Source of the DNA: Leishmania donovani
Taxonomy: Eukaryota > Euglenozoa > Kinetoplastea > Trypanosomatida > Trypanosomatidae
Length of the DNA: 64,000 nt
Assembly (NCBI RefSeq): GCF_000227135.1
Contig: NC_018254.1
Span: forward strand, 600,264-664,263
Direction: 5' to 3'
The translations under genes were made by a program, and so were the position numbers. The notes beneath the pieces are model-generated. The model was not told the origin of the DNA. It ran no database searches and saw only the letters and a program-made list of their open reading frames with translations. This document shows positions 30,193 to 40,236 of this stretch, in pieces. Each line of letters opens with the position of its first letter. Positions within the stretch are counted from its first letter, which is position 1.

Positions 30193-32799
30193 TTTTTGTG
30201 TGCTTGTACCCCACTGTGCCTGTCCGCCATCTTCTAAAAGCGAACAAGACAGCTAAAAACAGAAAACAACAAAGAAAAGAATGCAGACAACGACGAGGGA
30301 CAACTCAAACTGTTTCTACTGACAAGTCCCTGCATGCACGAATGCTGTAAGAGGGGAGACCCCACGGACGACAGACGGGGAGAAGATGGGGGAGTGTGTG
30401 GACGGAGAGAGAGCGTGAGCACAGCAACGAAAACGGCTGCAGCACATGCGCGATGGAGACACTCGAATTATTTCGTGCTTCACCGTCTCCGCGTCTCTCT
30501 CTGAGTTGATGGTCCCTGTACTGCCCTTCGACTCGAGCTCTCTGTCACCTCGACTGCTCGCCTGTGCGGTAAGCGCGCGCACCTGTTACCTGCTTGTTTG
30601 CGTGCTGCTGTAAATGCACTGCGCGCGATTCTGCAGGGCAACGCACCCTTCCCCTCCCCGCTCTTCCTTTAGCTGCTGCACCGTCTTAACTGTTTGGGCG
30701 GAGAGGGTCGTGGCGGATGTCAGTGCATGTGGCGCTGTGAGTGTATGTGCGCATTGAGCCCCTTTCTCTCTCAAGAAGTGCTCGGAGTATCTGAGCGTGT
30801 GTGTGCGTGCGTGCAAACGATCAGTGGCAGCTGCTACTATTGCCCATCTCCTGCCAAGCACGAAGCGGCGAACAGCGGAGCGGAGAAAGAGTAGCGACGC
30901 CGCGAAGACTTCGTCCTGTGATTGCTGCTGTTTTTACGAAGAGAGCGCGACGAATTAGGAGACGAGGGAACGAGCCGAGCGCAGTGATGGAGAAAGAGAA
31001 GCGAGTGAGCGTCGTGTAGAGGAGGTGGAGGGTGGGGAAGAAACGACGCACATTGCAGAGATGTGCTCATGTGGAGGAAAGGGGAAGGGGGACGAAAACA
31101 CAGCAAGAGAGGCGTTACCTCAATGCAAAAAAAATGCGAACAAAACTTTTAACATTAAAAGTCACCCCCCCCCCTCCTCTCGAGCCACTGCATACAAGCG
31201 GACATACACAAGACCGCTGGATCACCCTGCAAGCGCATGTGTGTGTGCGTGTTTGTGCGGTACATTCTGGCCTCCCTACCTCTCGCGGCACGTGCGTTTT
31301 TTCATCCGTTTTCGCTCCCCGGCACTGTCATCTGCGCCCGTCACCCTCACGCTCTCTCTCGTGGTGTATGTGAGTGTGTCTTCGCAGGTAGAATGGCTCT
31401 TGTTTGCGTCCAGTGCATCCACTTATTCCCGTTTCACGCTCGCCGTGCGCTCGTCAAGCGCGACTCTGCCTGCCCCGTTCATTTCCGCTACAGCCTTCCT
31501 TCCTTTATTTTTCCTTTTCCGCCGCCGCCACGGTGTACGAGATTGAATGCGTGAAAATGGACACGTATTGGCGTGCCAGCAAGGAGGCCGGAGATGCGGA
31601 ATGGTACAGTGAGCGTAGCAACGAGTACCACGTCGGGAGTGTGTGTCGGTGTGTGTGCGCGTGTGTTTCTGCTGGCGCTTGCTTGAGTCATTGGTGAGAG
31701 AGAGAGAGGATGAGTGAGACTGAGGAACTGACGATAGCGAGTAGCGAGATGCACAGCATCTATTCTCTTTTTTTTTCATGTCGCGAATATGTTGATGTCA
31801 CCGTACCAATGGCGCTGTCACCCGATCCCTCTTTCCACAGGCCCCGCCTTAGAACACAGGACGCAGCTGTGCCGTTCATCTTTGTTTTTGATTGCAAGCA
31901 GTTCCAGTTGCCGTCGTTGCACGCCTTTCCATGCTAGCCCCCTTTTCCTTCCTGCTCGACTCGTCTTGCGGTGTTCTCGCCCACAGTGGCTGCACCGCTG
32001 CACCACGCCGCAGCAAATACCATTGAAAAAAGGTGGAACGCCGACTGGTGCGTTGCGTGTCGTTTTTTGTTTGGTTGGTTGGTTGGTTGTTCGCTTGATT
32101 GTGCTATCCGCTACTCGCTTCCTGAGTTCTTTCCAGGCGATCCCCCTCATCCGTTCTTCTCTTCTGCAAAGTTCCCACATGCATATAGACAGCTGATGTG
32201 CACGTGCGTGTGCGCACATCGATGCGAACATCAAGGGGAGCGGCGTGGTGTATACGTGGTGCATCGCACGATTCCAAATACCGGGGCGGAGATGGGGAGG
32301 CACAGGCACAGCAAGCAGTGGAAACAGAAGCATAGGGACAGACAGTTGGCAATGTGCGCACTCACAGAGACCCTCAACGCAAGGTCCCTTTTACTCCTTG
32401 CTGGTGCTCTCCCTGGGCGCGGAATGAGCGGCATGCCTACCTCTGTCCATGCTTGCATTCTACTGTAGCACGGTGGTGACTAGCGGGAAGGTGTTCTCTC
32501 CTCTTCTGCCGCTGCTCTCGTATTCACTCCCCCGCTGCCGCCGGCCTCCGTGCCCCTCCTCCTCCGTTTTCCTCGCAGCTGTCTTGTTCGTATCTCTTTC
32601 TCGTATCTTTTTCTCGTGCGCGCGTGTGCGCGTTCGTGTATAGGTGGACGTGTGTGTCTTTCCGTTGGCGCAGCACGTCCCCCCCCCCCCTTTCTTTGGG
32701 TACTTCCGTGCGCTGGGTCTCCCTCCTTCACCGTTTTCTTTTTCAAGAGATGTGTGCCCTGCCTCAACATGTCGTGTTAGGCGGGAGGAGGGGAGGAGA

Positions 32800-32817
32800 A
32801 CACACACACACACACAC
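32800..32817. repeat. CA microsatellite
   Basis: Eighteen bases of alternating AC. Confidence 0.85.
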
Positions 32818-33940
32818 GCACACGCGCACGCATGCACGAGAGCAGAAGAAGCGGCGAGATCCACAGCCACTCACGCTCTCTCTCCCCCTCCCTCCCTCGC
32901 AGCCGCTCCATCGCTCTCACCTCATGCCGCCGCATAGCCAAAGCGCAGGGGCGTTGATTCGTCCACATCCTCACAGACTCACAGACACACGTAGCCGGCC
33001 CTCTCCACCCACGAACACCTAGCTGCGACCGGGCTCACATGCGCACGTGCCCGAACAGTCTCTCATGATGCCCTCCTCCTCTCCTCTCCTCTCCTCTGCT
33101 CTGCTCTGCTCTGCTCTCCCTCCCTCCTTTTTCTTCACCACCCAACGGTTGCTCCGTGCGCGCTCTCTCCTTGGGTGTATCTTTCCTCAGCTGCCTCTGG
33201 TCGCTCTCGCGTGGCGGTGAGTCACATGCCCTCTCCTTCTTCATCTCTCATGGCGTTATGAGCAGATGGTGTTCTTGCTGCCGACCACGCAGCATTCAAT
33301 TTAAGCCCGGTCCTCCGCGCATACACGCATCGGCAAGCGCGCCGCATGCACCAGCACCTTTATTTTTTTTAGTTTTGTCTTCTTGTTTCCTGTTGCGGCG
33401 CCTATCGCCGACGACGGGTACGCGGTGGAGCAGGTGCGAGCACTACTCCTCGCCGCTGCCAGCCCAAGTCGCGTGATGGGCACTTATCCATTTCTTTCGT
33501 CGTCTCTTGCGTGCTGCTCTCCCGCAGCCCTGAGGTCATCACCCTCAACACACAGAATGCACCACACGAACGCAAGGCAGCCCACATACAGAGTAGCGCC
33601 ATCACGTCTCATCCCCACTCGTCTTTCTCTGTGCCCGCTCTGTGTGTGTGCGCTTGCGAGGCATCCTCGCTCAGTTTCTCTTTTTGTTCGCCTCTTTCCT
33701 CTCCCACCTTCACAAAACACTGGATCGGTACCGTTTGCGTGAGCGTATTAGGTCGTCTCCACGTCATCGCACTCGGTGCGTCTCCCCAGCAGCCTCACTC
33801 TGTTCTCTCTGTGCTTGTAGTTCACCACTATGATCGGCATGCATGTCCTTCCTACACCAACCACGCGATTTGGCGCCTCGACGTGCGCTGCATGTCCTCT
33901 TGTCTCCTCTTCCCCTACCCCCTCTCGCACGCCATTATAA

Positions 33941-33970
33941 TGTGTGTGTGTGTGTGTGTGCGTGTGTGTG
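33941..33970. repeat. TG microsatellite with one interruption
   Basis: TG repeats broken by a single C at 33961. A TATA-type alternating AT stretch lies nearby at 34032-34050. Confidence 0.9.
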
Positions 33971-36029
33971 ACGATACGCGAATGAGCATCGTGCGTTGCC
34001 TTCTCAGCTTCCGTGCTGTCTGTTGTCGACCGTATATATACATATATATTGCTCTCTTCGTCCACTCCCTAGTCGGCCAATGTTTCGACAGCTCACACGT
34101 GCGATGCCTGTACGCCCCTGTGCGGCAACGCTTCTTCTTAACCCTTTCGCGCTGGCCGAGGTGCAGCTGGTCAGCGCTGTCTCACCCTCACTCTCACTCT
34201 CTCCTCTGTCGCCTGCGCAGTTGCGCAATCGTGGCACGTGTCAGCAGCAGACATGGTTGTGGATCTCTTGCATGCGTGTTGAAGCGAGATACGAGGAGAT
34301 GGGTGGAGGGGCTTCCCACCTTCCTCTGTGCTATGTCTCCCTCTCGCGGTGTGTCTGCTCCCCGCTCTTCGCCTGAACGTAGTAGCGCCTGTTTCTCTCA
34401 GTGCCCCTGTGTGTGTGTGTATGTGTGTGCTGACAGCAAGCGTTGCAGTGTAGGGAGCAGCAGACCGTTCAAGGGTGGCTGTCACAGGCGTAGACTTCGA
34501 TGGATAGCGCACCCGACGACACGCACGCGCGCAGCGGAAACGCTGAAAAAAAGCATACTGTTGTCGTCGCCCGCTGCCCACTGCCGTTGCTTCTCTCCCT
34601 CTCCCCCTTCTCGATGCGCGTCTCCCCCTGCGCTTCGCCAACGACTGTGCGGTATGTGTGTGTGTGTGTGTCTGTGTGTATGGCACACACAGACATAGGG
34701 GGATGCGGCGCTAGATGCGAGAAGGAGGAGGGGGTGGGTGGGCATGGCACCACTCGGAGTGCGAGGGTTCGTGAGTGTGTGTGGGCGTGGGTGGGTGGAG
34801 ACTGCCTCTAACACACACATACAGCGTCTCTCTGTCATCTCGAGACAGAGCGAGAGAGTGAGAGAGAGCAAGAAAGGCAAATTCACGCATGAAAGGGGGT
34901 AGAGGAAGTGTCGCACAGCTCTTGATAGTGTCTGCTGTTTTACGTTCCTTCTTCTTCCTTCCCGTCTTGGGTTCTTCGTTTTTTTTTCCCCGTTCTAGGT
35001 GTATGTGTGCGCGCGCCTGTACATCAGAAACCGTTCGTCTGCTGCGCGGCTGCTGCTCAGTTCTCCTTTGCATCCCGTTGGCTGACGAGCAGTGCGACAC
35101 GGTTTGGAAGGCGGAGGCGGGCGCGGGATGTATGCAGGATAGCGGGCACTGGTGTCCTTGTACGACTTGGTGCAACTTACCAACACGGTCACCGCGCAGT
35201 CTCTCTTGATGTCTCGCTCGCTCTGTCCGCTATTTGGTTCTTCTCTCCGTCCACTCCCACCCCTTGTAGCGATGTGCTGCGTGGCGGGTTGATTGAATGG
35301 CCTCGCCTCATCGTGAACAGCGTGCTACTCAACAGTATGGCATTGCAGAGCTCCCTCCCTCATCCCTCTCTCTATTTCCTCGTGTCACCCCCCCCCCAGC
35401 TCGACTCTACACGCGCACAGAGGGGCAGAGAGCAGACCGTCTGTTTCTGCGTCTGTGATCCTCCGTTGTGTGTCGTGTACTCATCCTGGATCGGTGTTCG
35501 CTGTCGTTTCCGTTTTCGTTCTGAATCTCTCCTCATTTCGTGTTGGTCTTGATGCATGTGAATATGCGAGTGACGTTGCATGTGCGTGCGACTGCAGGAC
35601 GCGGCGGATGGCGTGTGTGTATGTTTGGTCGAGATGAAAAAAAAACTTTCACGCAAGCGAGCGAAAAAAAATAAAAAGTGGCACACAGCACTGCAGCGCC
35701 AAACGCGGGCGGCGCGCCATCTCTGAGTGTGTGCGTGCATACGCTGGCTGCGCGACGTTTTCCTCCCCTTTGTCGTGCCCATCATGTCTTGCCGCATCCA
35801 CCGCATCGTTGCTCTGCCGACGCACCTCCCGTACTCCGTTCATTTCTCTCCTGCCATGCCTGCGCGTCGACGTCTTTTGCGGATGGCGATGTCCGAGACG
35901 TTCGGTGTGTGTATGTCTCTGTGTGTGTGTGGTGTAACTGTCCGCGTTTCCTTTGGCGGCCACACACTTTCTCGTGACGGAAGGAAGTACGATGTGGAGC
36001 GCTGGCCCTCCCCTCCCTTCACCCAAGAC

Positions 36030-36062
36030 CCTCCTCTTTTTTTTTTCGCGCCCTCTGGCCAG
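36030..36062 (+). promoter_or_regulatory. Putative trans-splice acceptor of MEX67 gene
   Basis: A C/T tract including eleven or so T residues is followed by AG at 36061-36062, 74 bases before the ATG at 36136. Confidence 0.45.
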
Positions 36063-36135
36063 TGGTTCAGGGGCAGTGCCATCCTCGGTTTTCCCTTGTC
36101 CTCGCTCGCAGTCGCGACGCTGAGCCACGCAAAGA

Positions 36136-37986
36136 ATGCCTCGCCCCTATAAGAAGAGCAAAAGTGACGTGGGGACAGCCAAGTACAGCACACCATGCAA
36201 GTTCTTCCTACGCGGAAGCTGCTCCAATCAGCGCTGCCCCTACCTACACGTCCGAAACCAGACGGTGATACGGTCAGTCAGACATAAGGAGGTTGCTGCT
36301 CAGCAGGGAAACGGCACCGTGAAGGTGATGTCGACGATGCTGAAGCTGTTTTTCGAGAAGCAGACGCAGCTCATCTACAACGCGGAGACTGGAATGCTGA
36401 ATCTGTCACAGCTCACGTCTTTTGACGACTTGTCCACTGTCGCCTCCAGCATCAACTTTAATACGCGCACCTTCTGCGTCGCGCTGTGCACGTGCATTCG
36501 AGAGCTGGTCTCGCCGCCGCCGACGATTATGCAGCTCGACCGCAATGACGTGAAAGGCTTCCACAACCTCGGCAAGGCCCTCGAGGAGGCGGGCCTTCAT
36601 GCCTCTCTGCGTGCCCTGTCACTCGCGCACAACAAGATCACGTCCACCGACATTGCACAGGAGCTGAGGCACTTCGCAAACCTGACAGAGCTGAACCTCG
36701 TCGGCAACCCCGTCACGGAGAGCACGGACTACAAGCTGAAGTTTAAAAAGCACTTGCCGTGGCTACAGGGTCTCGATGGGGCGAGTATGGCGGCCCCACC
36801 GCTGGAACTTCCGTGGCCGCGATTCTTTGACCCCAAGCACGCGCCAATCGATGTGATGAACGCCGATCACGGCTTCTCCTCCAGCGTGCGTGTATACGAC
36901 AGCGGGCAGAAAGCCCTGTTGAACTTCATTCAGTCGGCGGTGCTCAACCCGCTCGAGATGGAGCCGGCCCCAGGCCTGCTGACCGGCGTGGATGCCGTGT
37001 CGGACGTCTACGCGCTCAACGCTACCTTTACCTTTAGTCTGGTGTCCAACGAGGCCGCTGTATCGACGCCAAGTCGGACGGTTGGCGGCGGCGCCTCCAC
37101 AGCGCAGCGCGATGTGGTGCGCGAAATCGTGGGCTTCCGCATGCGCCAGACGGAGAGCAACCACAATGTGCTCCTCGGCCTCAAGTCAACGACCGTGGCA
37201 ATCGGTCGAACAAGCGTGTGCGCCAAACTGGAGCACGTGCTGTATCCGAAGAATTTTGTTGTGGGTCACTACATCCACGACAGTCCGGATGTAGCGGTGC
37301 TGGACAACAAAGGGTTCGGCCCCAGCGCCGTTGTAGGCATGAAGCAGCCGCTCTCTGTCATTACCCTGCATGGCGTGATGCTGTGGCGCTACCGCACCGC
37401 CGGCTCGGGCGCCGACGTGCAGCACAGCACCCTCGTGCGCGATGCCATCGTCATAAAGCGCAACTTCTCGCGCGTGATCACGGTGTCGTCGACGGATCCG
37501 GGCCGCTGGCACATCGTGAATGACATGGTCACTCTCTACCCCTTCCGCGGTGGCAGCGGCGACGAAGACGAGTTGGAGGCGTCGAACGCTGCGAGCAGCG
37601 GCGCAGGTGTGAGCACCGCTCCCTCGACGCCAGAGAACATTCTCTTCCGTGATGTGCATCCGTATGACGTGCTCTTTAGCCCTGCCACGGACCCGAAGCG
37701 GACGGCGCGGATTGCGCGGCGGTACCGCGTGCCCGCCCCCATCGTGGCCATTCTGTGCTCATTCGTGCACTCCGACAGGGAGTTGGGCGTCATCTTGATG
37801 GACTTGACGGACATTCCGTTGGAGGTGTACGAACAGTGCGCCACGGTCGTCGAGATGGACCCGCTCGCGAGCATTTTTCTGTGCCGCATCGGCAACCGTT
37901 TTAGCATGGAGCCGGCGGAGGGGGTCGCGCTGCTGCGAAGGTGCGGCCTTGACTGGTCTGCCATTGTGCAGGCGATCGGCCGGTGA
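36136..37986 (+). CDS. MEX67: MEX67 mRNA export receptor with N-terminal CCCH zinc finger
   Basis: Predicted nuclear mRNA export receptor. The 616-residue protein begins with a basic tail. A CCCH zinc finger follows: C21, C29, C34 and H38, spaced C-x7-C-x4-C-x3-H within CKFFLRGSCSNQRCPYLH. This finger is an established special feature of trypanosomatid Mex67. Leucine-rich repeats follow at about 125-235 (TIMQLDRNDV, LRALSLAHNKI, LTELNLVGNPVTESTDY), then an NTF2-like domain at about 255-500 ending WHIVNDMVTLYP. The C-terminal UBA/TAP-C-like domain spans about 540-616. Low-complexity loops (around residues 305-325 and 470-495) enlarge the NTF2 part. The paralogue without the finger lies upstream at 27775. 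The ATG is first in frame and preceded by a good splice-acceptor region. Confidence 0.88.
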   Translation: MPRPYKKSKSDVGTAKYSTPCKFFLRGSCSNQRCPYLHVRNQTVIRSVRHKEVAAQQGNGTVKVMSTMLKLFFEKQTQLIYNAETGMLNLSQLTSFDDLSTVASSINFNTRTFCVALCTCIRELVSPPPTIMQLDRNDVKGFHNLGKALEEAGLHASLRALSLAHNKITSTDIAQELRHFANLTELNLVGNPVTESTDYKLKFKKHLPWLQGLDGASMAAPPLELPWPRFFDPKHAPIDVMNADHGFSSSVRVYDSGQKALLNFIQSAVLNPLEMEPAPGLLTGVDAVSDVYALNATFTFSLVSNEAAVSTPSRTVGGGASTAQRDVVREIVGFRMRQTESNHNVLLGLKSTTVAIGRTSVCAKLEHVLYPKNFVVGHYIHDSPDVAVLDNKGFGPSAVVGMKQPLSVITLHGVMLWRYRTAGSGADVQHSTLVRDAIVIKRNFSRVITVSSTDPGRWHIVNDMVTLYPFRGGSGDEDELEASNAASSGAGVSTAPSTPENILFRDVHPYDVLFSPATDPKRTARIARRYRVPAPIVAILCSFVHSDRELGVILMDLTDIPLEVYEQCATVVEMDPLASIFLCRIGNRFSMEPAEGVALLRRCGLDWSAIVQAIGR

Positions 37987-40236
37987 GCCGGATGCGAACA
38001 TCAGGTAAAAGAAAGGAGTCGGTGGCGCAGGTGCTAACAAGGGCGCCGAGGCGACGTCTTGTGGCTTGTGCGCAGCCTTGCCTTTCAATCCTGTTGCTTG
38101 CCTCAGATGCTCTTGCTCGTGCTGCACGCCTCCGTCATCTGGATCTCACCGGCCTTTTTTTTTTGGTTTGTTCCCTTCGATTAAGTCTAAGGCGATGCCG
38201 GGTTTATGGTTTCTGTCGTTTTCTCGCGTGCGAGTGCATGCATGGGAGTAATGCCCGGAAGAGCGCACAAAACCATACAGCGAAGGTGCAGCGGTCACGC
38301 GCGGCAGCTCATGCGCTTTCGGAAAGCATGCGGCCCCAGGTCCCCCTCTTCGCCACCGTCTCAGGTTGATGAAGGACCGGAAAAGGGACAGCTGCCAGAG
38401 GCAAAAAGGAGGAAGCAAGGCAGAGTGAAGCGTCTGCGTCACCACAAGGCCCGTGCCTCGCCACTGCAGCCTCCCACGGCCCGGCGTGTCATCGTGCAAG
38501 AAAGAAACGGACGTGCGTGTCTCTCGTCGTGGGATGCTACGAACGCACTGAATTCCAACTCTAATGTAGCTCAAGGACATCCTCCTCCTCTTGCGGTGCA
38601 TGCACGGCGGTGCGCCCGACCGGCTCATCTCTCACTTCGTCCCCATCTCGCCTCTCTCTCTTCTTTTCCCGCGGCTACCTGACGCTGATTTTCGTGTAAG
38701 CAGCGAGAGCGCACGCACGTGTACGGACATCAGCAGATACAGACGCTTCTGTATCCACGTCACTCTCGTGACGTCGTCTAAACGCTTCTTGATGTGCACC
38801 GGGATTTCGTCCCTCTTGCCCTTCTCTCACTCCGTGCGGAGATACCAGCATAGACAAGACGCCACACTTGGAAGCAGATATTTTTATCAACACAGGTATG
38901 GCTGTTTTGTATTCCTCTTCGCTTGAAGTCTCATCCGGTTCACACTGGCACTTCACCCCCCCCCCCCTGCACGCCCACACACACTTCTTCAATCCCAGTA
39001 AAGGGCGCACAGATTTGTTCTTGCGCTACACAGAGTCGGTGCGGTTGCGCACCGCTCCCGTTGCGTGCACCCCTTTCCGCTGGCATCACCACAACTGCAT
39101 AAAGAAAGCCCGAGGGCCGACAAGGTGCCGACCATCGGCGCATGCAAGATATACATCGGCATTCGGAGCTCCCCACTGCTCCCTCAGCCTGCCTTTTTCT
39201 CCCTCCCTCACTCGCTCGACGGCATCGACTCGCTGGTGATCGTGCTTTCGTGCGTTTTTATTTTTGCTCCTCTTGTTTTGTTGGTTCACGCATTGCCCCC
39301 CCCCCCTCTCCTCCCCCCACTTTCGTTTTGGTTTTCTGCTGCCTGCTCGCCGTTCTTATCCTTGTCACTTTTTCCCTTCGATATTACATTATCTCTCCTC
39401 CTCGTCCTCCTTCTCCGTGTTTGCATCGTCTCTCCAGCACCGCTGCGGTTGGGAAAGCGTGTACACCCCACCACCCCTACCACCATCTCACCCCGAAGCA
39501 CGCAGACTGGAGGCACGCGCACATCCGCTTCCTCTGCGGCTTTTGCTTTTCTTTGCTTCCATCACGCACAGAGAGGGAGAGGTCAGGGCACGAGCAAGAG
39601 AGCAGAAAAATAGAATAGTAAACGGTATCGCTTCCAGCATACAAAACCCGTGGCGCATTTGGCTAGGAGCGTCCCCTTGGCTTTTTGCCGCCACCGTCTC
39701 ACGCACGCATCGAATACCGCGCACATCGCCGCTAGCTTCCTTTTGGTGTGTGTGTGTGTGTGTGTGTTCTCTTCCCTCTGACGGTGCGCAAGCGCAGACT
39801 TTTTTTTCTTCGCATCCCCTTTGCTCGGCTGGCTATCCTGCGAGCCCACGTCTTTATTTGTTCCACCGCTTCACGCGGGTGGGGTGGGGGTGGGGGTGGC
39901 CTTCGTCGTCTTGTTTTTCTTTTGTTCGTTGTTGCTGTTGCCGGTCGCGCTTGCTCTACTTGGTTCTCTCCTGCCTTTGGAAGGGCAAAGGCACGCTCAC
40001 TGCTCGCCCTTTCCTCTCCAGCCGTGGCTGATTGATGGAAAGACATCATAAAAGGCGGCGCCGAAGCGGACAGAGCGCCACGCGCGCGAGCTCACTGCAT
40101 GTTGCACACAAGGAAGCACTCGCTCACTCGGTCCTCGTGAGGTAGGGCATTGCTTCGGGAGATCGGTACGCCAGCGAAGGCGTCTCTATCGACGGTGGCC
40201 TCGAGATCTCGACGCTCCCGCTCACAGGCACCCGCC
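37987..40236. other. Spacer without recognisable gene
   Basis: Pyrimidine-rich with (GT)n at 39746-39767. A frame at 38206-38682 with an ATG contains a basic segment but no recognisable domain and is not called. Long T/C tracts at 39900-39975 precede the ABCG-like gene. Confidence 0.45.
39746..39767. repeat. GT microsatellite
   Basis: Twenty-two bases of GT. Confidence 0.9.

Larger units (their letters stand above)
29389..36135. other. 6.7-kb spacer between two MEX67 paralogues, no gene supported
   Basis: The stretch is GT/CA and CT rich throughout, with many microsatellites (29527-29556, 30174-30192, 32800-32817, 33941-33970) and homopolymers. Open frames of up to 395 codons (33511-34698) are strings of Ser, Cys, Leu and His with no domain. 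A slightly more protein-like piece lies around 33383-33480 (ADDGYAVEQVRALLLAAASP) but has no ATG and ends in low complexity. Confidence 0.5.

Noticed and set aside
33383..33480. Short protein-like patch (ADDGYAVEQVRALLLAAASP)
   Set aside because: No ATG, about 30 residues only, then low complexity; noted within the spacer entry but not called a gene.
33511..34698. 395-codon open frame on the + strand
   Set aside because: Ser/Cys/Leu/His low-complexity translation of GT/CT-rich spacer, no domain, and overlaps microsatellites.
38206..38682. 158-codon basic frame after MEX67
   Set aside because: Has an ATG but no domain, lies in the probable 3'UTR and lacks a clear acceptor before it.
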